Below the pieces are notes generated by a model. That model saw only the letters and a program-made list of their open reading frames with translations. It was not told the origin of the DNA and searched no databases. The position numbers were made by a program, and so were the translations under genes. Positions 1 through 8,419 of a DNA stretch of 64,000 bases are shown in pieces. The first letter of the stretch is position 1. Each line of letters opens with the position of its first letter. Source of the DNA: Chitinophagales bacterium (lineage in GTDB: Bacteria; Bacteroidota; Bacteroidia; Chitinophagales; Chitinophagaceae); NCBI GenBank assembly GCA_020636505.1, contig JACJXR010000001.1, positions 310,001 through 374,000 on the forward strand. Reading direction: 5' to 3'.

Positions 1-71
1 GAACGGTTGTTTGTTGCATATGAGTTCGTAATAATAATATTACTAACTCAGCTTATTAATTCAGTTACTAC

Positions 72-101
72 AAAAAAAGCATCAACAAAATATGTTGATG
101 C
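72..101 (-). terminator. Rho-independent terminator, probable end of the paa operon
   Basis: Read on the minus strand, a perfect 9-bp stem (GCATCAACA with TGTTGATGC, 5-nt loop) is followed directly by seven T residues. It lies about 230 nt beyond the paaD stop, so the paa transcript would carry a long 3' untranslated region. On the plus strand no T-run follows the stem, so it acts in one direction only. Confidence 0.6.
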
Positions 102-114
102 AAGCAAGGCATAA

Positions 115-326
115 TATTATTTATCAGGCAAGTTTACCAACGATCATAATATCAACTCAGTATACGCAGCCGAGAACGCACAAACAGTGTTCGCATCAGA
201 AGATATAGTAAGTCCACACAACATTTCAGGGTACAGTTCAATACAGAAAATGTCCCCTTGGGCAAGTATTACATACGGCTTACCAAAGAGGACGAATTGT
301 TGAAAGAAATACCTGTCAGCTTATAA
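115..326 (+). pseudogene. Frameshifted remnant of a secreted protein's C-terminus
   Basis: After an in-frame stop at 112-114, one frame reads protein-like sequence to about 230, ending ...SPHNISG. A second frame continues from 231 as VQFNTENVPLGKYYIRL and ends at TAA 324-326. Adding one G to the GGG run at 229-231 joins the two frames. The ending resembles a T9SS type A tail (V.FNTENVPLGKYYIRL, then a short basic and hydrophobic end). No start codon or N-terminal part is visible. This is either a decayed gene or a tail whose upstream part is broken; the family assignment is weak. The rest of the first 330 bases shows only the paa terminator. Confidence 0.35.
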
Positions 327-328
327 TC

Positions 329-817
329 TTAGTGGCACTTAAAGTATTCAAAGGGCTCCTTACAATCGTTGCATTTATATAAGGCCTTACATGCCGTAGA
401 TCCAAAGCGGCTAACCACTTCTGTATTTTGCGAGCCACATTGAGGGCATTCAATTTCTCTTTCTGCAACAGTTATATTTCCACAAGATGAATTCACCGGT
501 GGAGCAATACCATACTTGCGCATCTTTTCTTTTGCCACATCAGTTATCATATCGGTAGTCCACGCAGGGTCGTAAACCAATTTTACTTTCGCCTCAATCC
601 CATGCTCATCCAACAATGCTTTTATATCCGCCTCAATGATACCCATAGCCGGACAGCCTGTATATGTGGGAGTTATAATAACCTCGCACCCCGTTTCTGT
701 AATGTTGACATCCTGCAACATGCCTATTTCCTCTATCGTTACTGCAGGAATTTCAGGGTCCACTATCTGCGACAGAAGTTCAAATATCTCTTCTTTGGTA
801 TGTTTTGCCGCTACCAT
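329..817 (-). CDS. paaD: Phenylacetyl-CoA epoxidase subunit PaaD
   Basis: This 162-residue protein is the assembly or maturation subunit of the multicomponent phenylacetyl-CoA 1,2-epoxidase, the ring-activating step of aerobic phenylacetate catabolism. Residues 8-85 form a MIP18/DUF59 domain of the kind linked to iron-sulfur cluster assembly (DPEIP near residue 20, TGCPA near 55). The C-terminus has a zinc-ribbon-like cysteine set (C124, C127, C143, C149, C152), usual for full-length PaaD. The ATG start overlaps the paaC stop by 7 bp, pointing to coupled translation as the last gene of a paaABCD operon. The reductase gene paaE is not in the window. Confidence 0.9.
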   Translation of the reverse strand: MVAAKHTKEEIFELLSQIVDPEIPAVTIEEIGMLQDVNITETGCEVIITPTYTGCPAMGIIEADIKALLDEHGIEAKVKLVYDPAWTTDMITDVAKEKMRKYGIAPPVNSSCGNITVAEREIECPQCGSQNTEVVSRFGSTACKALYKCNDCKEPFEYFKCH

Positions 818-1572
818 TTTGCATCCGGATAAGCACGTTGTAAATATTGCATATCGCCCAAAATGTGTCCTAGATGCTCAGTATGTATTCCTTGTCTGCT
901 ACCGGTTTGCATGTAAATGTCCTCAGGCTGTGCTAAAGTCGCTTCTTTCAACACATCTATGATATGCTGCTCCCACTTGGGCTTCAACATACTTAGGTCC
1001 ACTGACACTCCTTGCGCCATCAATTCACTGTCAACATCGTTCATTTCAAAAAGCTCGCCTGTATACATCCAAAGCTCATTCAATGCTTTTTGCATCTTTT
1101 TGTGACTCTCTTCTGTACCATCACCAAGACGTATGGTCCAATCGGCTGCATGTGCCATATGATATTTTACCTCCTTCAAAGTCTTGGCAGCCAATGCAGC
1201 GAAAGTTTCATCCTTACTGTTTTTCAACTCTCTAAAAAAGTAGTACTCAAATACGGAAACGTATAGCTGACGAGCGATGGTATCTGCAAAGTTGCCGTTA
1301 GGCATCTCCATTATCAGATTGTTGAAGTATTGCCTTTCGTTTCTTCTGTAAGCAATATCATCTTCCGATTTTCCTTTGCCTTCCAATTCGGCGGCATATT
1401 TATAAAATCCCTGTGCCCTACCTATCAAATCAAGTGCAAGGTTGGTAAGCGCAAGGTCTTCTTCAAGTATCGGCCCATTGCTGCACCATTCTGCCAGTCG
1501 ATGCGACAATATCCATGCATTATCTCCCAAACGGAGACTATAACTGTATTTCAATTGATTTATGTCTGTCAT
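811..1572 (-). CDS. paaC: Phenylacetyl-CoA epoxidase structural subunit PaaC
   Basis: PaaC is the non-catalytic ferritin-like partner of PaaA and is required for epoxidase complex integrity. The protein is all-helical, about 253 residues, of normal family length, with the usual N-terminal LRLGDNAWILSHRLAEW and the conserved IHTEHLGHIL near the end. I chose the ATG at 1572. A TTG two codons upstream (1578) would overlap the paaB stop as TTGA and is the alternative. The gene sits between paaB and paaD with almost no intergenic space, as expected for stoichiometric subunits. Confidence 0.9.
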   Translation of the reverse strand: MTDINQLKYSYSLRLGDNAWILSHRLAEWCSNGPILEEDLALTNLALDLIGRAQGFYKYAAELEGKGKSEDDIAYRRNERQYFNNLIMEMPNGNFADTIARQLYVSVFEYYFFRELKNSKDETFAALAAKTLKEVKYHMAHAADWTIRLGDGTEESHKKMQKALNELWMYTGELFEMNDVDSELMAQGVSVDLSMLKPKWEQHIIDVLKEATLAQPEDIYMQTGSRQGIHTEHLGHILGDMQYLQRAYPDAKW

Positions 1573-1574
1573 GA

Positions 1575-1865
1575 TCAAATCTGTTTTGCACCTTCCGGCA
1601 TTTGATAAAAAGTAGGATGCCTGTACACTTTATCGTCCGCAGGATCGAAAAACGCTTCCGCGTCCTCAGGGTTGGATGCTGATATAGCCACCGCAGGTAC
1701 CACCCAAATACTGCTACCTTCGCCGCGACGAGTATATATGTCTCTTGCATTTTGCAATGCCATCTTTTTATCCGATGCGTGTACACTGCCCGCGTGAGTA
1801 TGATGACTGCCATTACGGCCTTGTATGAATACCTCCCATAGATCTAATTGAGAATCCGTTGCCAT
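1575..1865 (-). CDS. paaB: Phenylacetyl-CoA epoxidase subunit PaaB
   Basis: This small subunit (96 residues) bridges PaaAC heterodimers in the epoxidase complex. It shows the family hallmarks WEVFIQGRNGSHHTHAGSVHA at the N-terminus and the NARDIYTRRGEGSSIWVVP segment near residue 45. Length matches the family. It starts with ATG 24 bp after paaA, and its stop abuts the paaC start, so it is transcribed and probably translated with its neighbours. Confidence 0.92.
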   Translation of the reverse strand: MATDSQLDLWEVFIQGRNGSHHTHAGSVHASDKKMALQNARDIYTRRGEGSSIWVVPAVAISASNPEDAEAFFDPADDKVYRHPTFYQMPEGAKQI

Positions 1866-1889
1866 GTTATTTCTGTTTTTTGGATTGAA

Positions 1890-2846
1890 TTAATTGTATT
1901 TCTGTGCTTGTTTCTGTTTGTACGCTTGCGCAGCTTCTCTCACCCACGCACCCTCTTCGTGTGCTTTTATGTGGTGAGCGATTCGTTGTTTGTTTAAAGG
2001 CCCGTTTCCTTTTATCACCCTGTAAAACTCATCCCAGTTTATCTCACCATGATCGTAATGACCTGTTTCTTCATTCCACTTCAAATCAGCATCGGGTATG
2101 GTCAACCCTATCACTTCTGCTTGCTGCACGGTTTTGTCAATAAATTTTTGACGGAGTTCGTCGTTACTGTGTCTCTTTATCTTCCATCTGAATGCATCGG
2201 CAGAGTGAGGAGAATCACCATCATGCGGACCGAACATCATCAACGAAGGCCACCACCATCTGTTCATGGCATCCTGTGCCATTTCTCTTTGTTCGGGAGT
2301 GCCTTTCATCATGTTGGCCATTATTTCATAGCCCTGACGTTGGTGAAAACTCTCTTCTTTACAGATGCGTACCATAGCACGACTGTATGGACCGTACGAC
2401 GTTCTTTGCAACGACACTTGATTGACAATGGCTGCTCCGTCCACCAACCAACCAATGGCACCTATATCCGCCCATGTTAGCGATGGGTAGTTGAAGATGT
2501 TAGAATATTTGGCCTTACCTGTTTGAAGCTGCTCCAACATTTCCTCTCGCGATATACCTAATGTTTCTGCGGCACTATACAAGTACAGACCGTGTCCACC
2601 CTCATCTTGAATTTTCGCCAACAGGATTTGCTTTGCTCTGATACTTGGCGCACGTGTTATCCAATTACCTTCCGGTTGCATACCTATCACTTCAGAATGT
2701 GCATGCTGCGATATCTGTCTGATGAGATGGCTTCTATAACCTTCGGGCATCCAATCGCGAGGTTCTATGGCTTTCCCTTCTCCCACATATTCTTCGAAGC
2801 TCCTCAGTCTTTCATCCTGAGCCAATGCAGTGTTTTCGTTATTCAT
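1890..2846 (-). CDS. paaA: Phenylacetyl-CoA epoxidase catalytic subunit PaaA
   Basis: PaaA is the di-iron oxygenase subunit that converts phenylacetyl-CoA to the 1,2-epoxide. The 318-residue protein has the ferritin-like di-iron motifs (KIQDEGGHGLYLYSAAE near residue 80; KEESFHQRQGYE near 165, giving the second ExxH) and the usual DWMPEGYR start region. It is the first gene of paaABCD on the minus strand, and a candidate promoter lies about 45 bp upstream. Further catabolic genes (paaE, paaG, paaZ, paaK) are not present, so the pathway must continue elsewhere. Confidence 0.94.
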   Translation of the reverse strand: MNNENTALAQDERLRSFEEYVGEGKAIEPRDWMPEGYRSHLIRQISQHAHSEVIGMQPEGNWITRAPSIRAKQILLAKIQDEGGHGLYLYSAAETLGISREEMLEQLQTGKAKYSNIFNYPSLTWADIGAIGWLVDGAAIVNQVSLQRTSYGPYSRAMVRICKEESFHQRQGYEIMANMMKGTPEQREMAQDAMNRWWWPSLMMFGPHDGDSPHSADAFRWKIKRHSNDELRQKFIDKTVQQAEVIGLTIPDADLKWNEETGHYDHGEINWDEFYRVIKGNGPLNKQRIAHHIKAHEEGAWVREAAQAYKQKQAQKYN

Positions 2847-2889
2847 TACACCATATTTGTTATGCGTGAAACTGTTGTTTTAATGGATT

Positions 2890-2918
2890 CAATGTTACAA
2901 CACTTACACACGGCCAAA
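2890..2918 (-). promoter_or_regulatory. Candidate promoter of the paaABCD operon
   Basis: On the minus strand TTTG (2915-2918) and TAACATTG (2890-2897) are separated by 17 bp, one mismatch from the Bacteroidota TAnnTTTG box. The direct repeat CATGACGTA occurs at 2919-2927, just upstream of the -33 box, and again at 2985-2993, a possible regulator site. Confidence 0.42.
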
Positions 2919-3029
2919 CATGACGTACATCAGTGGAAGAAATGATATATATCAGATTTTCGGGTAATTTCAACATCCACGAAGCATGACGTATGTTTCC
3001 AAAGTTGAATAGATTTATAAAAAAGCACC

Positions 3030-4130
3030 TTGTTAAAAAGCAGATTCATTAATATCGTTGCTATTGTATTGATAGGCATCAATGTATTTGCCATCAACAA
3101 TAAACCTATATATGGATGGGATATCCTGCCATACATGGCTCTGATATTTGAGCATGACGACAACGATATCAATTCCATACACGACAAAGTATACTCGACA
3201 GTAAAAACAGAACAAGAAGCCGGACGAGTAAGAAGCGGTGCATACGGGGAACTTGTTACAGAGCGAATACCCTACAGAGCGCAATGTTTTGCAGATGCCG
3301 AAAAATTTCAAGGTGAACTTACATACTATCGAACCAAACCCTTATATCATTTCAGCAGCTATATCCTGTATAAGGTCGGTATCTCTCCTATCAACTCTAC
3401 CATAATACCATCGATGATATCCGCTTTCTTCATTCTTTTGATTCTGTTTTTCTGGTTAGCGCGATACAGCAACCAAGTTTTTAGCCTTGTGATCACACTC
3501 ATCGCAGCGCAATTACCGGCATTTCTTGAAATACAGAATAATTCCGCACCGGATGCAATGTCTCATTTGTTCCTATTTCTGTCCCTCTATTTGTATGATA
3601 CTCGAATAGCAAAATGGATGATACTGATGTGCCTGGGATTAGCAATACTTACCCGTGTCGACAATGTTATTTTTTCTTGCGTACTCACATACTTTATCTA
3701 CCAACCTTCACTGAAAAGCACACTAAAAGTTATCGTTGGTTCTGTTGCGATATGTATTGTGGCGTTTATGATCATACCATACCTTTTGGGGAACAATATC
3801 CTATGGTTTAGAGATTTCAAATTCTTGGAATCACATGTGCAGTACTATTTCCATGTACGGAATGTGTTTAGGGAGCTTCAAATACACGGCACATACTTGG
3901 TCTGGACAATATTAGGTATCGTCATGTTGTTTCATAAAAACACAGATATACGCCGGCTTGCAACCATTTCGGGTATTACGGTACTCATACACTTAATACT
4001 ATTCCCATCTTTACAAGAAAGGTTCTTTGTTTCGTACGAGTTTTTGATAATAGTTATGTTGCTGATGGGGACAGCTCAACACAAAAACAAAAAAGCGTCA
4101 CTGCAAGAAAATACAGTAACGCTTGAATAA
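3030..4130 (+). CDS. Polytopic membrane protein, possible GT-C-type glycosyltransferase
   Basis: The 366-residue protein has about nine hydrophobic segments and a roughly 90-residue extracytoplasmic loop after the first one. An aspartate pair follows the first membrane segment (GWDILPYMA then EHDDND), as in GT-C polyprenol-phosphate-sugar transferases, and a LTRVDN motif lies in a later loop. This is a fold-level suggestion only; I do not recognise the family. The start is TTG at 3030; no ATG precedes the first membrane segment. The gene stands alone, divergent from paa and convergent with the SPFH gene, whose terminator lies in its last 40 bp. Confidence 0.6.
   Translation: MLKSRFINIVAIVLIGINVFAINNKPIYGWDILPYMALIFEHDDNDINSIHDKVYSTVKTEQEAGRVRSGAYGELVTERIPYRAQCFADAEKFQGELTYYRTKPLYHFSSYILYKVGISPINSTIIPSMISAFFILLILFFWLARYSNQVFSLVITLIAAQLPAFLEIQNNSAPDAMSHLFLFLSLYLYDTRIAKWMILMCLGLAILTRVDNVIFSCVLTYFIYQPSLKSTLKVIVGSVAICIVAFMIIPYLLGNNILWFRDFKFLESHVQYYFHVRNVFRELQIHGTYLVWTILGIVMLFHKNTDIRRLATISGITVLIHLILFPSLQERFFVSYEFLIIVMLLMGTAQHKNKKASLQENTVTLE
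4088..4122 (-). terminator. Terminator of the nfeD-SPFH operon
   Basis: On the minus strand GCGTTACTG and CAGTGACGC form a stem with one mismatch and a 10-nt loop, followed by TTTTTTG. It lies inside the 3' end of the convergent membrane-protein gene, about 25 bp beyond the SPFH stop. Confidence 0.5.
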
Positions 4131-4145
4131 CCTTTATTTACCAAA

Positions 4146-5069
4146 TCAACTTTCTTTACTCTTCTTGATAACCTGAGTAGCCGTTGCAACGATACTCGAT
4201 ATATCCGCCATGTTGGACGGTATGATCATCGTATTGTTTTGCTTGGCAAGATTACCGAACTGGCCTATATACTGCTCTGCAACGCGCAAGTTAACCGCAT
4301 CCTGCCCACCGGGAGCATTGATGGCTGTTGCTATCTCTCTGATACCTTTTGCTGTTGCCATAGCCACAGCTTCAATTTCGGCAGCACTACCTTCAGCTTC
4401 GTTTATACGACGCATTTTTTCACCCTCTGAACGTGCGATAAGCTCTTGCTTCTCACCCTCTGCACGGTTGATCCGCGCTTGCATATCACCCTCTGAATTG
4501 GCGATGTTGGCACGCTTTTCACGCTCAGCACGCATTTGCTTTTCCATCGCGTCTTTAATGCTTTGCGGTGGTGTTATATTCTTTACTTCGTAGCGAGTAA
4601 CCTTCACTCCCCATGGGTCTGATGCACGGTCAACAGCATCTACAATAATGCTGTTCATAGCCTCGCGCTCTTCAAAGGTTTTATCCAACTCCATCTTACC
4701 GATGATACTACGCATGGTGGTTTGGGCCAATTGTGTGGCTGCAAAGCGATAGTTGTCAATACCATAACTTGCTTTTTGAGCATCCATTATCTGCAAGTAC
4801 AGCACTCCATCCACTTCTACAGAGATATTGTCTTTTGTGATACAGGTTTGGGCTGCAACATCCATTACCTGCTCTTTAAGAATATGCTTGTAAGAAATCC
4901 GGTCAACAAATGGGATGATGATATGAAAGCCTGCCAACAGTGTGGCGCGATACTTACCAAACCTCTCCACTATGTATGCCGAACGTTGCGGCACGATCTT
5001 AATGGTAAAAATGAAAATAACAATCGCCAAAATGGCAAGACCGATAAATATAATTGATGTTCCGTTCAT
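4146..5069 (-). CDS. SPFH/band 7 membrane protein (stomatin/QmcA type)
   Basis: The 307-residue protein has one N-terminal membrane anchor (residues 5-25), then an SPFH/PHB domain beginning VPQRSAYIVERFGKY, and a long charged alanine/glutamate-rich coiled coil (about 175-240). That order matches QmcA/stomatin-like proteins, which oligomerise into membrane microdomain scaffolds. It lies 2 bp after an nfeD gene, the classic partner in many bacteria. The partner supports a membrane-quality or lipid-domain role, but the exact function is unknown. Confidence 0.88.
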   Translation of the reverse strand: MNGTSIIFIGLAILAIVIFIFTIKIVPQRSAYIVERFGKYRATLLAGFHIIIPFVDRISYKHILKEQVMDVAAQTCITKDNISVEVDGVLYLQIMDAQKASYGIDNYRFAATQLAQTTMRSIIGKMELDKTFEEREAMNSIIVDAVDRASDPWGVKVTRYEVKNITPPQSIKDAMEKQMRAEREKRANIANSEGDMQARINRAEGEKQELIARSEGEKMRRINEAEGSAAEIEAVAMATAKGIREIATAINAPGGQDAVNLRVAEQYIGQFGNLAKQNNTMIIPSNMADISSIVATATQVIKKSKES

Positions 5070-5071
5070 AC

Positions 5072-5524
5072 TTAGTTGAGGGGTTCTACAGTTAGCCTGA
5101 TGCTTTTGTAGCCGGTGATCTTCAGTTGCTGACCTTCTGTAACAGGTTGATCGGATATAGCTTCCCAGTTGGCTCCTTTAAACAACACTTTGCCCAATGT
5201 ACCAGCTCCGAAACCTGTGATCGCTACCGCTGTTTGTCCTATATACTCATCCTCCAACTCTCCTTCTGGAGAACCAATGTCCATATACTTTCTCTTGATA
5301 GCTCTTCTGAGCAATGCAAGACTTGTTACCGAACTTATGAGGAAAATGAATAATTGCGTATTGAGGCTTGGTTCCAAAAACAAACATACAAGTGCCGTCA
5401 CCCATGCGCCTACGCCAAAGAATACCAATACCAAACCGGGTACAACCAGTTCGAGCAATATCAAAACCAGTCCTATTAGGAACCAGATAACGGAACTCTG
5501 TGATAAAAAGTCTGCCAATGCCAA
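5072..5524 (-). CDS. NfeD family membrane protein
   Basis: This short-type NfeD protein (150 residues) has two or three N-terminal membrane segments (about 10-70) and a C-terminal OB-fold domain (about 85-148) with the typical IGQTAVAITGF start and the LKITGYKSIRLTVEPL end. Short NfeD proteins pair with SPFH proteins, and here the SPFH gene follows after 2 bp. It lacks the ClpP-like protease domain of the long form. It is divergent from aat across about 110 bp. Confidence 0.85.
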   Translation of the reverse strand: MALADFLSQSSVIWFLIGLVLILLELVVPGLVLVFFGVGAWVTALVCLFLEPSLNTQLFIFLISSVTSLALLRRAIKRKYMDIGSPEGELEDEYIGQTAVAITGFGAGTLGKVLFKGANWEAISDQPVTEGQQLKITGYKSIRLTVEPLN

Positions 5525-5570
5525 TTAGTTGAAAATGTTACCTACGGAAAATAACACATTTTTGCGAAAT

Positions 5571-5605
5571 AACCAAATAATTGTTACCACAACGTTAGGT
5601 TTTGC
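5571..5605 (+). promoter_or_regulatory. Candidate aat promoter
   Basis: TTTG (5571-5574) and TAGGTTTTGC (from 5596) are separated by 21 bp. The -7 box has one extra base compared with TAnnTTTGC. It covers the TTG at 5602, arguing against that codon as the translation start. Confidence 0.33.
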
Positions 5606-5634
5606 AAAACCGCATTATATATTCATATTCGCAT

Positions 5635-6285
5635 GTGGAATTGTACATACTGAACGAAGACTTGTATTTCCCGCCTGCCGAAACAGCACTACCGGATGGG
5701 CTGTTGGCGATTGGTGGCGATTTAAGTACTAATCGGCTGTTATTGGCATACAGAAGTGGTATTTTCCCATGGTATGACGAAGACATCCCTCTTTGGTGGT
5801 GTCCCGACCCACGCTTTGTCCTTTTGCCTAACGAATTGAAAATCAGCAAAAGTATGCTGCAGCTTTTACGCAAACAGGCTTTCCAATTCACAGTAAACAA
5901 AGCATTCGAACAAGTGATACGTCATTGCAAAGCTGCATCAAGAAAAGGACAAGAAGGAACTTGGATAAACGACGACATTATCGCCTCGTACTGTAAACTA
6001 CATGAATTGGGGTATGCACACTCCGCCGAAGTATGGCAAGACGGCATACTGGTGGGTGGCCTTTATGGTATAAAAATGGGTAAAGCCTTCTTTGGAGAGA
6101 GTATGTTTAGCATAGTAAGTAACGCCAGTAAATATGCTTTTATCAAATTCATACAATCACTTCAAGCCGACGGTATAGAGTTGATCGATTGCCAAGTGTA
6201 CACCACGCATTTGGAAAGCCTTGGTGCAAGAATGATTCCCAGAACAGTATTTTTACAAAAGCTGGCGGCTTTGTTAAACAAATGA
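5635..6285 (+). CDS. aat: Leucyl/phenylalanyl-tRNA--protein transferase
   Basis: Aat adds Leu or Phe from aminoacyl-tRNA to proteins with N-terminal Arg or Lys and marks them for ClpAP/ClpS degradation (N-end rule). The protein shows the family core FPPAETALPDGLLAIGGDL, YRSGIFPWYDEDIPLWWCPDPR, the HxxC-type EVIRHCK region, ESMFS and the late CQVYTTHLESLGA block. The frame is open from a TTG at 5602, but that codon overlaps a probable -7 box, so I prefer GTG 5635, giving 216 residues that begin just before the conserved block. The next gene starts 1 bp after its stop. Confidence 0.9.
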   Translation: MELYILNEDLYFPPAETALPDGLLAIGGDLSTNRLLLAYRSGIFPWYDEDIPLWWCPDPRFVLLPNELKISKSMLQLLRKQAFQFTVNKAFEQVIRHCKAASRKGQEGTWINDDIIASYCKLHELGYAHSAEVWQDGILVGGLYGIKMGKAFFGESMFSIVSNASKYAFIKFIQSLQADGIELIDCQVYTTHLESLGARMIPRTVFLQKLAALLNK

Positions 6286-6286
6286 T

Positions 6287-6799
6287 ATGGACATCAGAGA
6301 ACAACTATCCATCACAAACTCCACTGAAAACATCGAGTTGGTTGCAAATTGGGTCGCCCATGACGATAAAAAGTTCCGTCAACTGTTGAAGTTATTCCTT
6401 GATGATGAATACAGAATAGTACAGAGAGCCGCTCATGCACTTGGAAAAGTGGTCGATATAAACCCGGAAGCAATACAGCCTCATATCGTGACATTGGTCA
6501 AAAAACTAAGTGAGCCTGACGTTCCTGTTGCCATCAAAAGAAATATAGTTCGCGTACTGCAATACATTGATATCCCCGAAGAATATCATGGAGCGCTGAT
6601 GAATGTTTGTTTCAATCTGTTGGCAGATGTGAATGAAGCTATTGCGGTTCGGGTGTTTTCCATGACCATACTTGACCATCTTTCCAAACACTATCCTGAA
6701 ATAAAACAAGAGCTATACTCCATATTGGAAGACCAGATGGAGCTTGGCTGCACAGCGGCTTTCCGCAGCAGAGCAAAAAAAATACTAAAGAAAAAGTAA
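6287..6799 (+). CDS. HEAT-repeat-like small protein
   Basis: The 170-residue, entirely helical protein has about four HEAT-like repeats, for example YRIVQRAAHALGKVV near residue 42 and PVAIKRNIVRVLQYI near 83, ending in a basic tail. HEAT repeats bind proteins; no catalytic motif is visible. It has no signal peptide and is probably cytoplasmic. It starts 1 bp after aat, so the two are probably co-transcribed, but a link to the N-end rule is only inferred from position. Confidence 0.75.
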   Translation: MDIREQLSITNSTENIELVANWVAHDDKKFRQLLKLFLDDEYRIVQRAAHALGKVVDINPEAIQPHIVTLVKKLSEPDVPVAIKRNIVRVLQYIDIPEEYHGALMNVCFNLLADVNEAIAVRVFSMTILDHLSKHYPEIKQELYSILEDQMELGCTAAFRSRAKKILKKK

Positions 6800-8221
6800 C
6801 TATCTGTTCAGGTACGTTTTGATAAATGAAACAAACTTATAGGCATCATTGAAGTTGGATATATGACCAAATGATACCCTGACGGCACCTCTTGTAAACT
6901 TTTTAACTTGTTCGATAAACCGTGCATATGACAGCTTTTCACCGGTTTCAAAAATAGGTCTAAGCGCCTCAATTGTTAAATTACTTGCGGCCTCATCAGC
7001 TCCCGGATTACAAAAACAACCTGCTCTTAGTGAGATGTTCATGGTCATGGCATCTTTTTCCACATCTTCATAAAACACCATTTCCCCATCCTTGCTTCTA
7101 ACATTAAACGTAATGGTTGCACCTCTTTTTGACATGTCAGAAGTACCTAATAAATGAATCAGAGACACTCCGGAATCATGTTTTAAGGATAGTAGTTCAT
7201 TCAGCGTCCACCTTGCCAAGCTAAACACACGGTCTTGTATTTTTTTCAGGCCTAACCCCTCAAGATACTTAAGCCCCATTTCTACAGCCGGTATATTGAG
7301 AAAGTTTATGGTACCATCCTCAAACCCGACTTCATTATCAGCCATATAATGGTCATCTGCTTTCACTGATGCAATTGCAATTGTACCACCCGCAAACCAA
7401 GGTCTTTTAAGTTTGCTTAATACCGTCTTCTTCATCATTAAGCAACCAATGCCCGTAGGGTAACCAAACATTTTATAAAATGACACTGATACAAACTCCG
7501 GCTTATAAACAGAGAGGTCTAACTTACCTGTAGGCACAAAAGCAGCTGCATCCAATAAAACATCCCACCCATACTCATGAGCCTTATCAATCAAGCCAAG
7601 ATCATGCTTGACTCCTGAAAAATTAGATTGAGCCGGGAAAGCAAATAACTTGTTTTTCTTATCGACAGAGCTTAATACATTGTTGAGCTTGTCTTGTTCT
7701 ATAAACAGCGTATCCTGATCAATATCGGTATATGCAAATGATGCCTTGGTATTTCTCACAAATTCTCTGATGCCATTTACTGAATTGTGATTATCGGCTG
7801 TCAATAAAAAGTATGAATCATCATTAAACGGGTATGATTCACCCACAAGTTTTAATGCCCCACTTGCATTCATGGTAAATACCACCACATATTCATCATC
7901 TATATCATTAAAGTACTTTTTAACGTAATTTCTTGCCTGTTCACAATATTTTGTGGCTAAACTCGAAGTGGGATTAATGGAATGTGGATTACCATACACA
8001 TTGTTCAACAAATACTCCTGATGCTCTTTTACAAGAGATGCGGGATATAGGTTCGACCCGACAAAGTCTAAATAAGTATGCCCGTTCTTGTCGATACGAG
8101 AGAACTCATTGGCTCTCAGTTCGTCTAAACTTAATGTTGTATTGTACTCCGGATATTCGCTCAAGAATTCCTGATATGCTTCCTCTATTGATGTAACATC
8201 AATGCTTAATGTACCTGGCAT
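6800..8221 (-). CDS. Class V PLP-dependent aminotransferase, molybdenum-cofactor-sulfurase-like
   Basis: The protein (473 residues from ATG 8221) carries the cysteine-desulfurase fold. PLP lysine K250 lies in SFYKMFGYPTG, the PLP aspartate is near LLDAAAF, FPAQSNFSGVKHDL is typical of Moco sulfurase N-terminal domains, and LRAGCFCNPG near the end supplies the persulfide cysteine. No MOSC domain follows, so it is the stand-alone form. Its sulfur acceptor is unknown. No Moco gene is adjacent, which leaves cofactor sulfuration or a general desulfurase role open. It is convergent with the HEAT gene with no gap. Confidence 0.8.
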   Translation of the reverse strand: MPGTLSIDVTSIEEAYQEFLSEYPEYNTTLSLDELRANEFSRIDKNGHTYLDFVGSNLYPASLVKEHQEYLLNNVYGNPHSINPTSSLATKYCEQARNYVKKYFNDIDDEYVVVFTMNASGALKLVGESYPFNDDSYFLLTADNHNSVNGIREFVRNTKASFAYTDIDQDTLFIEQDKLNNVLSSVDKKNKLFAFPAQSNFSGVKHDLGLIDKAHEYGWDVLLDAAAFVPTGKLDLSVYKPEFVSVSFYKMFGYPTGIGCLMMKKTVLSKLKRPWFAGGTIAIASVKADDHYMADNEVGFEDGTINFLNIPAVEMGLKYLEGLGLKKIQDRVFSLARWTLNELLSLKHDSGVSLIHLLGTSDMSKRGATITFNVRSKDGEMVFYEDVEKDAMTMNISLRAGCFCNPGADEAASNLTIEALRPIFETGEKLSYARFIEQVKKFTRGAVRVSFGHISNFNDAYKFVSFIKTYLNR

Positions 8222-8396
8222 TATAAACACGATTTTGACAACCAATATAAATTTAACAAATATCGCCCATCTTTCAAATCACTGTTATCCACTCATTACA
8301 CTATACAACTCAAACCGAATATTAACTCGGAATTACACAAATGTCATTTTGCAAAATTTTGGCAATAATCCTGTAACATTAGACGTTTAGCATCGA

Positions 8397-8404
8397 TACA
8401 TTTG
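8397..8404 (+). promoter_or_regulatory. -7 box of the secreted-protein gene at 8420
   Basis: TACATTTG matches TAnnTTTG exactly and lies 15 bp before the ATG at 8420. It contains the TTG at 8402, so that upstream start is unlikely. No clear -33 TTTG is seen. Confidence 0.42.
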
Positions 8405-8419
8405 GTAAAACCAAGATTT

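Noticed and set aside
329..2846. paa cluster as a horizontally acquired island
   Set aside because: No integrase, repeat or tRNA border, and base and codon use look like the neighbours.
5602..5634. TTG start adding 11 codons to aat
   Set aside because: It lies in the probable -7 box, so it would be upstream of the transcript start; GTG 5635 fits the family start.
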